Below are positions 9,204-17,878 of a DNA stretch of 64,000 bases, piece after piece (position 1 is the first letter of the stretch; each line of letters begins with the position of its first letter). Both the position numbers and the translations under genes were made by a program. Under the pieces are notes generated by a model, which saw only the letters and a program-made list of their open reading frames with translations, did no database searches and had not been told where the DNA came from. Source of the DNA: Arsenicibacter rosenii. GTDB lineage: Bacteria; Bacteroidota; Bacteroidia; Cytophagales; Spirosomataceae. The DNA lies in assembly GCF_001870735.1 (NCBI RefSeq), contig NZ_MORL01000015.1, forward strand, positions 207-64,206. Reading direction: 5' to 3'.

Positions 9204-9240
9204 AGAGCGAAAGAGCGGGCCGCTTTGGCGGCCAAAGAAT
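9201..9240. repeat. Type C element (AAAGAGCGAAAGAG) after kdsC
   Basis: The kdsC stop TAA runs directly into AAAGAGCGAAAGAGCGG and a GGCCGCTTTGGCGGCC hairpin (9218-9233, six-base stem). The same combination, in reverse orientation, occurs at 56594-56627. It lies between convergent kdsC and folK. Confidence 0.6.
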
Positions 9241-9302
9241 GAAGGAGCGACGGTGGCCTTTGGCTGAATACCTCACCTAAAGGTGGCTATCACTGTCCCT
9301 CA

Positions 9303-9794
9303 TCAGGAAATATCCATTACCCTGACCACCTCACCGGTGTCGCTACAGGTGTCGAGCAGGATTTGGTTTGTCTGATGCAGGAGCGGGTGAACAACGTCCG
9401 GGGCTACCTCGGCCAACGGTACCAACGTAAACCGGCGGACATGCAGGTATGGATGCGGCAACGTAAGCCGGTCGCTCTGGCAGATCAGCTGATCGTAGTA
9501 AAGCAGGTCAATATCAATCAGCCGGGCACCCCATTTCTCGTGGCGCACCCGGCCCAGCTCCTGCTCAATGGCCTGTGTTTTGGTCAGTACCACCTCCGGT
9601 GCATCCGTCGTTTCAACCAAAAGAACCTGATTCAGAAACGCAGGTTGATCGGTCAGCCCCCAGGCGGCCGTTTCGTAGAACGCCGATGCGCGGGTTACGT
9701 TTCCAACCCGGTCACCGAGCAGGGTACGGGCTTTTTGCAGGGTATTAACCCGGTCGCCCAGATTCGCGCCGAGCAGAATAAACACAGTATGCAT
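9303..9794 (-). CDS. folK: 2-amino-4-hydroxy-6-hydroxymethyldihydropteridine pyrophosphokinase
   Basis: HPPK transfers pyrophosphate from ATP to the pterin in folate synthesis. The 163-residue protein begins with the typical ILLGANLGDR motif and contains the catalytic stretch GRVRHEKWGARLIDIDLLYY (about residues 80-100) with the metal-binding DID pair. It then has LPHPYLHVRRFTLVPLAE. ATG at 9794 is preferred to a TTG two codons upstream. A TACCTTTG box ends three bases before this ATG. Converges with kdsC. Confidence 0.93.
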   Translation of the reverse strand: MHTVFILLGANLGDRVNTLQKARTLLGDRVGNVTRASAFYETAAWGLTDQPAFLNQVLLVETTDAPEVVLTKTQAIEQELGRVRHEKWGARLIDIDLLYYDQLICQSDRLTLPHPYLHVRRFTLVPLAEVAPDVVHPLLHQTNQILLDTCSDTGEVVRVMDIS

Positions 9795-9797
9795 GCA

Positions 9798-9805
9798 CAA
9801 AGGTA
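9798..9805 (-). promoter_or_regulatory. folK: -7 box immediately before folK
   Basis: TACCTTTG on the minus strand is separated from the folK ATG by only TGC, so the predicted transcription start coincides with the A of ATG. No convincing -33 TTG is present. Confidence 0.4.
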
Positions 9806-9822
9806 ATACGACAACCGTTCGG

Positions 9823-10584
9823 CTACGTGTAAGCGGGGGTTTTCCGGGAGAACAATCCCACCACGGCCATCACAAACGCACTGGCAGCGCCAAGGCCGGC
9901 AATTACCTGAATCGACAGCGTCTGTTGCTCAACGGCAATGGCGATATAAGCCCAGACAAATACCAGGATATACGCCACATCGCGGTAACGGTTAAAGAGG
10001 TAAGCCCCGATTAAGATTCCTATAACCAGTATGCTAAGCGCCCATCCGGCTTCGGGCAGGCTTGCCAGACTAAAATCCGTGGCCTTCAGCAGCACCGTCA
10101 CGTTTAGAATCGTCGCTACCGTCAGCCAGCCGAAATAGATTGAAAACGGCACACGGGCCAGCCAGGTCTCGGTGGCATTGACGGGGCGCGTACGAATCTG
10201 CAAGGCTTCAATAACCTTCCAGAGGCTGAGCAGCATGGCCAGAATAACCAGCACCGAAACACTGATCCATTCCTGATTGAAGATCGGGCTCCAGATCGCA
10301 TTCAGAAACCCGTTTATAATGACCCAGTGCCCGGCAGCCCGGAAACGGGGGTTGTGTCGTTGAGCCGGAAGCGCCTGATACACGGCAAAACCGATCAGGC
10401 CCAGAAAAATAATTCCCCAGATCGAAAACGCGTAGCCGGCCGGGGTAATCAGTGTGTGATACTTGTTGGAGACATCGCCGTTGGTTTGTCCGCCAAAAGC
10501 ACCGGTATTCGACAGGTAGTTCATGACGAGCAGCGTAACCACGCTCACTACCACTAAAATCTGACGTAGTTTATCGTTCAACAT
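9823..10584 (-). CDS. TspO/MBR-like tryptophan-rich membrane protein
   Basis: A 253-residue integral membrane protein with about seven hydrophobic segments. Tryptophan-rich stretches include FSIWGIIFLG near residue 54 and NGFLNAIWSPIFNQEW near 90-105. These resemble the longer TspO/MBR-related family found in Bacteroidota (tetrapyrrole or sterol-binding sensory proteins), but similarity judged by eye is only partial. ATG at 10584 was chosen because the upstream frame lies in the terminator of the preceding gene. The ligand and function are unknown. Confidence 0.55.
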   Translation of the reverse strand: MLNDKLRQILVVVSVVTLLVMNYLSNTGAFGGQTNGDVSNKYHTLITPAGYAFSIWGIIFLGLIGFAVYQALPAQRHNPRFRAAGHWVIINGFLNAIWSPIFNQEWISVSVLVILAMLLSLWKVIEALQIRTRPVNATETWLARVPFSIYFGWLTVATILNVTVLLKATDFSLASLPEAGWALSILVIGILIGAYLFNRYRDVAYILVFVWAYIAIAVEQQTLSIQVIAGLGAASAFVMAVVGLFSRKTPAYT

Positions 10585-10587
10585 AAC

Positions 10588-10625
10588 AAAAGCCACTAAT
10601 TGATTTTTACTCAACTAATGGCTTT
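10588..10625 (-). terminator. Terminator of the OmpA-family gene
   Basis: On the minus strand, AAGCCATTAGTTGA and TCAATTAGTGGCTT form an imperfect 14-base stem followed by TTTG. It lies in the spacer between the OmpA-family gene and the TspO-like gene. Confidence 0.55.
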
Positions 10626-10659
10626 CGGTTATGTTCGGGCAATTTCCCGTGTTTCTATC

Positions 10660-10682
10660 GTAGAGACAAGGCATGCCTTGTC
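10660..10682. repeat. GTAGAGAC-type palindrome at the end of the OmpA gene
   Basis: GTAGAGAC leads into the perfect 18-base palindrome GACAAGGCATGCCTTGTC (10665-10682). Its last bases overlap the TGA stop (10683-10681, minus strand) of the OmpA-family gene. The GTAGAGAC terminus matches the palindromes at 34411-34497. Confidence 0.6.
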
Positions 10683-12669
10683 AATATTCCAGAATTTTGA
10701 ATTCGGTCCGGCGGTTGCGCTGGTGCTCCTCTTCGGTTTTCGCATTTTTCACAATCAGCTCGGTTTCGCCGTACCCTTTTGCCGTAATCCGCTCAGCCTC
10801 GACGCCCTTTGACACGATGTAATCCACTGCCGACTTAGCCCGGTTCTCTGAAAGTTTCATGTTATATGCATCGCTCGAACGCACATCGGTATGAGACCCT
10901 AATTCAATTTTGAGTGTCGGGTTATCTTTCATGATCGTTACCAGCTTATCAAGTTCAATAGCTGCGTCAGGACGAATATTGTATTTGTTTAAGTCATAGT
11001 ATATGTTATCCAGAACAAACGTTTTGTTCAGTTCCAGCCGGTCCAGCAGCAGGTCGACCGTAAACGTAGTATCGGTTTCGGCTTTTTTCAGGAAGATCTC
11101 CGGAATCCGGCGGCCCTGCATCGTAAACGGCTCCCGTTTGGCCAGGTATCCGCGACGCTCGGCCAGAATCGAATAGTCTTTACCTTCCTGCAATGGATAT
11201 TTACCAAATGTACCAGGTTTGCCGGTAGTACCTTCGGCAATGGCTTCACCGGTTGATTCGTCAAAAATGCGGACCCGTACAGAATCCAGCAACACCGGTG
11301 CTTCTTCTTTGGCGGAAACGGTTCCGGCCAGGAAGTAGTGAACAATTTTCGGCGCCCCCGCCGGCGGCGTATTTTTCGCGATCGTGGTTGAATCTTCCTG
11401 TACGGAGGTATCGTTGATAAAGTAGATATCATCATCACCCTTACCACCGGTCCGGTTTGACGCAAAATACCCCTGACCGTCGTCGAAGAACATCAGGCCA
11501 AAGTCGTCGGCCGGCGAGTTAATTGGCTGGCCCAGATTTTCGACGCGGATAACACCCTGCGATCGGGTAGCAACAAAAATATCCAGCTTGCCAAGGCCCG
11601 GATGACCGTCTGAGGCAAAATACAGTTTCCCGTCGCTTGCCACGTACGGAAACATTTCGTCGCCCGGCGTATTGATGTCGCGGCCCATATTCACCGGACG
11701 GCTGAAGCGGCCCGATGCATCAATGTTGGTCCGGTAGATGTCAATCCCACCGGCACCACCGGCGCGGTTCGACGCGAAGTAGAGCGTCCGGCCATCGGCA
11801 GAAAACGCCGGTGAGCCGTCCCAGGCGGTAGAGTCACTGATGGGCAGACGAATCGGCGCCCCCCATGCCCCGTTAGCATCCTGACGGCTAACGAACAGAT
11901 CGACATCAAGGCCACCTTTTTTCTTACCGTTGTTGCCCCGGGCAAACACCATTACCTTACCATCTTTCGAAAACGTCGGTGTTCCTTCGTTTACATCGCT
12001 CTGAAAAACCGTGTTGCTGAATACCTGCGCATTGTTGCCGGTTTCATCCGGATTCTGACCCAGTTTAATTTTATACAGACCCAGCATTGGCTGGCCGTTG
12101 TTCTTGTAAATCTGGTCTTTGCGTGAAGCCGTGAAAATCAGTTCTCCGTTGCGCGCCATTGGCGAGAATTCGGCACCGGCCGTGTTCAGACCACCCATAT
12201 TTTTGATTTCATAGGGCGTCTTCTTCGAGGCGATGATGTCGATGGCTTTCAGTGTTTCTATTTCCCGGCGGGCCTTATCGGCAAAGATTTTACCCGACGG
12301 CTTGCCATCTACATACTGCTGCAACTGCTGCAAAGCTTCCGGATAGCGTCCCTGTGCCTTCAGGGCATATGCATAATGAAAACGCACATCGGGTTCAATG
12401 GTGCCTGCGTCAATGGCCTTCTGGTAAAAAGGGGCTGACTCTGCAAAACGGTTCGACAACCGGTACGACTCACCCAGGTAATAGTTTACCCGCTTTGGGT
12501 CGAGGTCGCCCTTGTTCGCCTTTTCGAATTGCGTCAGCGCCAGGTTATATTCACCGGCATCGTAGTAATGCACACCCTTTTTGTAAGCCTGCATGGCCGA
12601 ATTGCAGCCAGCCAGGCCAGCTGCCACGCCTACTGCCAACAACCAGGTATAGGAAGTACTGATTTTCAT
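10681..12669 (-). CDS. OmpA-family lipoprotein with TPR and PD40 repeats (PorE-like)
   Basis: A 662-residue outer-membrane lipoprotein. A signal peptide ends in the lipobox LAGC near residue 22. TPR repeats cover about residues 30-140 (AYKKGVHYYDAGEYNLAL). Several WD40-like PD40 repeats cover 150-430 (for example GTPTFSKDGKVMVFA and GSPAFSADGRTLYFASN). Next comes a carboxypeptidase-regulatory-like domain (about 450-540) and a C-terminal OmpA peptidoglycan-binding domain (LGSHTDVRSSDAYNMKLSENRA). This order is that of PorE, a type IX secretion component that ties the machine to peptidoglycan; paralogues with other roles share it. Codon ATG at 12669 begins the signal peptide. Its stop codon lies in a palindromic repeat. 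Confidence 0.8.
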   Translation of the reverse strand: MKISTSYTWLLAVGVAAGLAGCNSAMQAYKKGVHYYDAGEYNLALTQFEKANKGDLDPKRVNYYLGESYRLSNRFAESAPFYQKAIDAGTIEPDVRFHYAYALKAQGRYPEALQQLQQYVDGKPSGKIFADKARREIETLKAIDIIASKKTPYEIKNMGGLNTAGAEFSPMARNGELIFTASRKDQIYKNNGQPMLGLYKIKLGQNPDETGNNAQVFSNTVFQSDVNEGTPTFSKDGKVMVFARGNNGKKKGGLDVDLFVSRQDANGAWGAPIRLPISDSTAWDGSPAFSADGRTLYFASNRAGGAGGIDIYRTNIDASGRFSRPVNMGRDINTPGDEMFPYVASDGKLYFASDGHPGLGKLDIFVATRSQGVIRVENLGQPINSPADDFGLMFFDDGQGYFASNRTGGKGDDDIYFINDTSVQEDSTTIAKNTPPAGAPKIVHYFLAGTVSAKEEAPVLLDSVRVRIFDESTGEAIAEGTTGKPGTFGKYPLQEGKDYSILAERRGYLAKREPFTMQGRRIPEIFLKKAETDTTFTVDLLLDRLELNKTFVLDNIYYDLNKYNIRPDAAIELDKLVTIMKDNPTLKIELGSHTDVRSSDAYNMKLSENRAKSAVDYIVSKGVEAERITAKGYGETELIVKNAKTEEEHQRNRRTEFKILEY

Positions 12670-12795
12670 GTCGTTTGAAGAAGGAATCAACCGATTTTGC
12701 CCAAGATACATAAAACCGGGCTGGCTTGGTTTATGTTGTCTTACATTTAACGATTGAAACCAAAAATTAGTCTGAGTGACTACTGCGAATACGTT

Positions 12796-13356
12796 TTATA
12801 CTGCCGGCTCGTCTTCATCCGACCCGATCATCTTCTCCAGCGCCTCCGTAACCGAGGTCGCCACGATGAGTAATTCGCGGTTTTCGGCCTTCAGAAACCC
12901 ATCGTCTACCATACGGTCAAGCTGTTTCAGCATCAGATCGTAATAGCCGTTGATGTTGATTACCGCCACCGGCCCATCATATAGTTTCAGCTGCCGCCAC
13001 GCCAGAATCTCAAACAGTTCGTCGAGAGTACCATATCCGCCCGGCAGGGCAATCACTCCGCGGGCCAGCTGCACCATCTTAAATTTCCGTTCGTGCATGG
13101 TCTCCACAAAATGCAGCTCAGTCAGGGTCTGGTGAGCCACTTCCAGTTCGGCCAGGAAATTCGGGATTACACCCGTGACTTCGCCGCCGCTCAGAATAAC
13201 GGTATCGGCAACGGTACCCATGAGGCCGAAACCGCCTCCGCCATAAATCAGCCGGATTTTACGGGCAGCCAGCTCACGGCCCAGCTCAGCCGCCACTTCT
13301 TTGTATATCGGATTTGTACCGGGGCTGGATCCGCAGTACACAACAATGCTTTGCAT
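12796..13356 (-). CDS. LOG-family (TIGR00730) nucleoside monophosphate phosphoribohydrolase
   Basis: A 186-residue Rossmann-like protein of the LOG (lonely guy) family, which releases a base and ribose 5-phosphate from nucleoside 5-monophosphates (cytokinin ribotides in plants; AMP in some bacteria). The hallmark PGGYGTLDELFEILAW motif is at about residues 105-120, with GGGGFGLMG near residue 40 and the phosphate-binding YCGSSPG at the N-terminus. It is 24 bases upstream of mpl's end on the same strand. The real bacterial substrate is not shown by sequence. Confidence 0.85.
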   Translation of the reverse strand: MQSIVVYCGSSPGTNPIYKEVAAELGRELAARKIRLIYGGGGFGLMGTVADTVILSGGEVTGVIPNFLAELEVAHQTLTELHFVETMHERKFKMVQLARGVIALPGGYGTLDELFEILAWRQLKLYDGPVAVININGYYDLMLKQLDRMVDDGFLKAENRELLIVATSVTEALEKMIGSDEDEPAV

Positions 13357-13380
13357 GGTTAACAGCTAAATGTCAAATGG

Positions 13381-14736
13381 TTAAATCAATGTATTCAGAT
13401 CAAGACCGCCAAAGGTGCCCGACGACATCAGCAGCAGCACATCGGCCTGCGGCAATTGCTGTAACAGCCAGGTTTGCAGATCGGCTGTTTCGGTAAACAC
13501 CTGCAGGTCGGCGCGGCCGAAAGCGGCTTTTACATCGTCCGGCGTAATCGGCTCCAGCCGCTTGACAGCCAGCGTATGGGCATTGTAGTACACGACTGCC
13601 ACATCCGCAGCATCCAGCCGGTTTTTATACTGGCTGAGGAAGTTTTTGTTCAGACTGCTGAAGGTATGCAGTTCCACACAGGCCAGGATTTTCTTGTCGG
13701 GGAATTGCTCACGAACGGCTTCTGTGGTGGCTTCTACCTTTGACGGAGCATGGGCAAAATCACGAAAAACCGTTTTGCTGCCTTGCGTCGTGACCCGCTC
13801 CAGCCGGCGGGATGCGCCCTTAAACGACTGAATCGCTTCGTAGAACATATCTTCGGTAATGCCCAGCCGGTCGCAGACAGTCATAGCTCCTGACAGGTTT
13901 TTCATGTTGTGCTCGCCGAAAATCAGGAGCGGCAACCGCGTATTCTGTTTGGTCAGCAGGAACGTCTGTCCGTCTTTAATTTCGTACGGATGTGCTTTAT
14001 ACGGCAACCGGTGTACGTCTTCGCGCTCTTTCTGGCCGATTACATCGAGCATATCGTCGGTCTGGTCGAACACCAGAATACCGCCTTTCGGCATAGCATC
14101 AGCCAGCAGCTCAAACTGATCCACATACACTTCGTAGGTCGGGTAGATGTTGACATGGTCCCAGGCAATCCCGCTGATGAGGGCAATATGGGGCTGGTAG
14201 TGCAGAAATTTCGGACGCGAATCCACCGGCGACGACGCATATTCATCGCCTTCGATCACGATCACCGGCGCGCGCTGCGTCAGCTTCACCATGTTGTCGA
14301 AGCCTTCGAGCTGAGCCCCTACCAGGTAATCGAACTCCCGCTTGTGGTACTTCAGCACGTGCAGGATCATCGACGTAATCGTCGTTTTGCCATGGCTGCC
14401 GGCAATCACCACCCGCTGTTTGTTTTCGCTGTGGCGGTAGATGTATTCCGGATACGAATACATCGGGATACCCAGTGCCTGTGCGCGGGCCAGTTCCGGA
14501 TTGTCTTTGCGGGCGTGCATACCCACAATTACGGCATCCAGCCGGTCGCTTATTTTTTCGGGAAACCATCCTTCCGTTTCCGGCAACAAACCATGTTGTG
14601 CCAGGCGGGTGCGCGACGGCTCATAAATTTCATCATCAGATCCGGTAATGGTATGACCTTGTTGATGGAGCGCAATGGCCAGGTTGTGCATCGCACTGCC
14701 ACCAATCGATATGAAGTGTATAGCCTGTGGCTTCAT
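13381..14736 (-). CDS. mpl: UDP-N-acetylmuramate:L-alanyl-gamma-D-glutamyl-meso-diaminopimelate ligase
   Basis: Mpl recycles murein by ligating the released tripeptide to UDP-MurNAc. The 451-residue Mur-ligase begins with the family HFISIGGSAMHNLA motif, followed by the ATP-binding GSHGKTTITSMI near residue 112 and the central-domain EGDEYASS near 175. DFAHAPSKVEATTEAVR (near 325) corresponds to the Mur-ligase C-terminal motif. Length and order fit Mpl rather than MurC. Transcribed with the LOG gene downstream. Confidence 0.92.
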   Translation of the reverse strand: MKPQAIHFISIGGSAMHNLAIALHQQGHTITGSDDEIYEPSRTRLAQHGLLPETEGWFPEKISDRLDAVIVGMHARKDNPELARAQALGIPMYSYPEYIYRHSENKQRVVIAGSHGKTTITSMILHVLKYHKREFDYLVGAQLEGFDNMVKLTQRAPVIVIEGDEYASSPVDSRPKFLHYQPHIALISGIAWDHVNIYPTYEVYVDQFELLADAMPKGGILVFDQTDDMLDVIGQKEREDVHRLPYKAHPYEIKDGQTFLLTKQNTRLPLLIFGEHNMKNLSGAMTVCDRLGITEDMFYEAIQSFKGASRRLERVTTQGSKTVFRDFAHAPSKVEATTEAVREQFPDKKILACVELHTFSSLNKNFLSQYKNRLDAADVAVVYYNAHTLAVKRLEPITPDDVKAAFGRADLQVFTETADLQTWLLQQLPQADVLLLMSSGTFGGLDLNTLI

Positions 14737-14809
14737 TCGTGTATATTAAGTATAAAAAACAGACTTGTGTAGTAAAAAACGCAGACAAAGTTAGAAGTTC
14801 TTATTTACT

Positions 14810-14817
14810 TATCTTTG
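14810..14817 (+). promoter_or_regulatory. Candidate -7 box for the dienelactone hydrolase gene
   Basis: TATCTTTG matches TAnnTTTG and lies 17 bases before the ATG at 14835. The -33 region is weak. A TAACTTTG on the opposite strand (14793-14786) could serve mpl. Confidence 0.4.
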
Positions 14818-14834
14818 TTGAAAACCTTTACCTT

Positions 14835-15692
14835 ATGGATCAGCGCATTATTAACCTCTTCGATGAGTACACCCACAAGCCGCTCAAGCGGGAAGACTTC
14901 CTGAAACGGCTGGCAAACCTGACCGGTGGCATGGCGGCGGCACTGGCCGTATTGCCAATGCTCGAAATCAATTACGCCAAAGCCGAAACCGTTCCGACCG
15001 ACGATGACCGGATCAAAACCGAGCGCATCGAGTACCCGGGCGACGGTACTACGATGAAAGGCTATGTGGCCCGCCCCACCGCTGTCGGCAAGTACCCTGC
15101 CGTTGTTGTGATTCATGAAAACCGGGGGCTCAACCCCCATATCGAAGACGTAACCCGCCGGCTGGCCCTGTCCGGTTTTCTGGCCATGGCCCCCGATGCC
15201 CTCTCGGTGTTCGGCGGTACGCCAACCGACGAAGCGCAGGTCCGTGAGAACTTCGGGAAGCTTGATGCCGCCAAAAACCTGACTAACTTCAAAAATGCAG
15301 TGGCCTATCTCAAAGGACGGCCCGACAGCACCGGCAAAGTCGGTTGTGTCGGCTTTTGCTGGGGCGGCGCCATGGCCAACCAACTGGCAGTCAACGTGCC
15401 CGACCTGAAAGCAGCCGTTGCGTTTTATGGCCGGCAGCCGGAAGTCGCGCAGGTGCCGAACATTAAAGCAGCCGTACAACTCCACTACGGTGGCCTCGAC
15501 GAACGGATCAATGCCGGCATTCCGGCCTACGAAGAAGCCCTGAAGCAGGCAAAGGTTCCGTATGAACTGTACGTATACGACAACGTTAACCATGCTTTCC
15601 ATAACGATACGGCCCCGACCCGCTACAACGAAGCGGCGGCGAAACTAGCCTGGGACCGTACACTGACATTCTTCAGAAAATGGCTGGCCTGA
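14835..15692 (+). CDS. Exported dienelactone hydrolase family protein
   Basis: A 285-residue alpha/beta hydrolase. A hydrophobic N-terminal segment (about residues 28-50) is preceded by the charged KREDFLKRL, a layout common for exported members of this family. The nucleophile is the cysteine of GFCWGG near residue 174, as in dienelactone hydrolase rather than serine esterases. The histidine NHAFHND near 258 completes the triad, and NRGLNPHIEDV carries the family ENRG motif near 96. Substrate unknown; many relatives hydrolyse lactones or esters. Stands alone between divergent mpl and the two-component pair. Confidence 0.8.
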   Translation: MDQRIINLFDEYTHKPLKREDFLKRLANLTGGMAAALAVLPMLEINYAKAETVPTDDDRIKTERIEYPGDGTTMKGYVARPTAVGKYPAVVVIHENRGLNPHIEDVTRRLALSGFLAMAPDALSVFGGTPTDEAQVRENFGKLDAAKNLTNFKNAVAYLKGRPDSTGKVGCVGFCWGGAMANQLAVNVPDLKAAVAFYGRQPEVAQVPNIKAAVQLHYGGLDERINAGIPAYEEALKQAKVPYELYVYDNVNHAFHNDTAPTRYNEAAAKLAWDRTLTFFRKWLA

Positions 15693-15751
15693 TGGCCGTC
15701 TGCCGTTTAGGTGCTTTCTTTACAGTATTAATGTAAAGCCTTTCTGATCGG

Positions 15752-15806
15752 ACAGGTATAATGGCTCCGGCCCGCCGCAAGCCGGATACCGGGCGGTTAT
15801 ACCTGT
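15752..15806. promoter_or_regulatory. Long inverted repeat in the leader of the two-component operon
   Basis: ACAGGTATAA (15752-15761) is exactly complementary to TTATACCTGT (15797-15806), with an inner CCCGCC/GGGCGG stem (15771-15776, 15791-15796). The structure ends 17 bases before the response-regulator ATG. It could be a terminator for the gene upstream, a leader structure or an operator. Confidence 0.5.
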
Positions 15807-15823
15807 TCTACTACGACGATTGT

Positions 15824-16507
15824 ATGCGTGTACTGATTGTTGAAGATGAAAAAGACGTCGCCTCGTTCATAAAAAGCGGTCTGGAGGATTACGGTATTCA
15901 GGCTGATACAGCGCCCGATGCCCTTATCGGGCAGAAAATGATGGCCGAAACGGCTTATTCAACGGTCATTCTGGACGTGAACCTGCCGATGATGAACGGT
16001 TACGAATTCTGCCGGATCATCCGCGACCGGTACGACGAGGTGTCGGTATTGATGCTGACCGCTCTCGACAGCACCGAACACAAGCTGGCCGGCTTCGACG
16101 TGGGGGCCGATGATTACCTGGTCAAACCGTTTGAGTTCAGGGAGCTGATGGCGCGCCTGCGCGCCCTTAACCGGCGCCGCATGACGATTCCGGCCGATTC
16201 GGTCACCTTGAAGATGGCCGACCTTGAATTCAACCAGAAAAGCAAGGAAGTCCGGCGAAACGGCCAGAAAATAAGCCTGACCGCCCGCGAACTGGCTTTG
16301 CTCGAATTTTTCATGAAAAATACTGACAAAGCCCTGACCCGTGTCGAGATTGCCGAAAATGTGTGGGATATTAACTTTGATACCGGCACCAACGTGGTTG
16401 ATGTATATGTGAATTACCTCCGGAAAAAGATAGATAAGCACTTTACGCCGAAGCTGATTCATACCATTCCCGGCATTGGCTACATCATGAAAGAAGCAGA
16501 AGAATAA
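15824..16507 (+). CDS. OmpR-family response regulator
   Basis: A 227-residue regulator. The N-terminal receiver domain has the acidic pocket VEDE, the phospho-acceptor aspartate in VILDVNLPMMNG (near residue 52), the threonine in LTALD and the lysine in LVKPFEF. The C-terminal winged helix covers residues 130-225 (ISLTARELALLEFF; DVYVNYLRKKIDK). ATG at 15824 starts the receiver directly. Three bases separate it from the histidine kinase. OmpR/PhoB proteins bind direct repeats with 11-base spacing, and exactly such an array follows the kinase gene. Confidence 0.93.
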   Translation: MRVLIVEDEKDVASFIKSGLEDYGIQADTAPDALIGQKMMAETAYSTVILDVNLPMMNGYEFCRIIRDRYDEVSVLMLTALDSTEHKLAGFDVGADDYLVKPFEFRELMARLRALNRRRMTIPADSVTLKMADLEFNQKSKEVRRNGQKISLTARELALLEFFMKNTDKALTRVEIAENVWDINFDTGTNVVDVYVNYLRKKIDKHFTPKLIHTIPGIGYIMKEAEE

Positions 16508-16510
16508 CCT

Positions 16511-17878
16511 ATGAATATCCGCGCCCGCCTTTCGATCAACTTTTTGCTTGTTGTCGCTGCCAACCTGATTATTTTCTCGCTGGTTATTTACGTTACCTCG
16601 TCGTATTACCGGCGCAGTGATTTCTACAAGCGGCTGGCCGAAAAAGCGGTTGCCACTACCCGGCTGTTTGAACTGAGTAAGGTCAACGAACCGCTGCTGC
16701 GTGTGATTGACCGGTATAACCTGACGGCGCTCCCCGAAGAGCAGATTACGGTTTATGACCAGAACAACCGCGTTGTCTACGCCAGCGACGACCGCCCCGA
16801 TGAGATCGATGAAAGCAAGGAGCTCCTCAGCCAGATCCGGCGCGAGAAAGAAGTCTGGCTGCAGCACAACGACCGGCAGGTAATCGGCCTGTATTACACC
16901 TTCGATCAGCAAAAACTGGTAATTGTGGCCTCGGCCTATGACGAATTCGGCCTGGCCGAACTTTACCAGCTCCGTGCCATTATCATTGTCGGGCTCTTTA
17001 TCAGCCTCACCCTCGTGGGCCTGACGGGCTGGTTTTATGCCGGCCGTACCCTGCGGCCGATTACCGATGTGATCCGGCAGGTCGACACCATTACTGCCTC
17101 CAAACTCAACAAGCGGGTAAAAGCCAGTTACGACGGTGACGAAATTGACCAGCTTGCCCATACCTTCAACCGGATGCTCGACCGGCTTCAGGCTGCCTTT
17201 GACCTGCAGCGAAGCTTTGTGGCCAATGCCTCTCATGAGCTGCGGACACCGCTCACGGTCATTACCGGTCAGATCGAGACGACCCTCATTAAACCCCGTA
17301 CCGTTGACGAACACGAAGCCAAATGGCGGGCGGTGCTGGAAACCATTCACCAGCTCAACAAACTGGCGAACGGACTGCTGCAGCTGGCCCAGGTAAGCGT
17401 CGATAAAGCCGACAAAATCGACCGTGAAATACCGGTTGATGAGGTTATTTACAGCGCCATGAAGCTACTGACCACCCGCCACCCCGACTATCAGGTCACG
17501 TTTACCATTCAGACAGATACCGATGAGCCTGACTTCCGCGTTACCGGCGACGAATCGCTGCTGACCACCGCCTTTCTGAACCTGATGGAAAACGCCTGCA
17601 AGTTTTCGGCCAACCAGAAGGTGGAGGTGGAGCTGGGTGCTGATGACCGGTGGGTACTGATCCGGTTTAAAGATCGCGGAGTAGGCATTGATAAATCAGA
17701 TTTGCCGCATATTTTTGAGCCGTTTTTCCGCGCCGAAACAATCCGGCATATCAAAGGCCATGGCATCGGCCTGCCGCTTACGCTCCGCATTGCCCAGATG
17801 CACAACGGCCAGCTCGCCGTTTTTTCTGAAATTAACAAGGGGACCGTCATCACCTTTAAGCTTCCCAAACTTCTCTAA
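16511..17878 (+). CDS. Membrane histidine kinase, partner of the OmpR-type regulator
   Basis: A 455-residue sensor kinase. A first membrane span near residues 10-30 and a second near 157-180 enclose a periplasmic sensor of about 125 residues with no recognised ligand domain. A HAMP linker follows (RTLRPITDVIRQVDTI). HisKA has the phospho-histidine in FVANASHELRTPL (H242), and HATPase_c shows NLMENACKFS, KDRGVGI and GHGIGLPL. Its stop codon already lies inside the first of the 11-base repeats. The stimulus is unknown. Confidence 0.93.
   Translation: MNIRARLSINFLLVVAANLIIFSLVIYVTSSYYRRSDFYKRLAEKAVATTRLFELSKVNEPLLRVIDRYNLTALPEEQITVYDQNNRVVYASDDRPDEIDESKELLSQIRREKEVWLQHNDRQVIGLYYTFDQQKLVIVASAYDEFGLAELYQLRAIIIVGLFISLTLVGLTGWFYAGRTLRPITDVIRQVDTITASKLNKRVKASYDGDEIDQLAHTFNRMLDRLQAAFDLQRSFVANASHELRTPLTVITGQIETTLIKPRTVDEHEAKWRAVLETIHQLNKLANGLLQLAQVSVDKADKIDREIPVDEVIYSAMKLLTTRHPDYQVTFTIQTDTDEPDFRVTGDESLLTTAFLNLMENACKFSANQKVEVELGADDRWVLIRFKDRGVGIDKSDLPHIFEPFFRAETIRHIKGHGIGLPLTLRIAQMHNGQLAVFSEINKGTVITFKLPKLL

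Noticed and set aside
15959-17350. Long minus-strand open frame (463 codons) opposite the regulator/kinase
   Set aside because: It mirrors the codon pattern of two clear plus-strand genes and shows no domain; a shadow frame.
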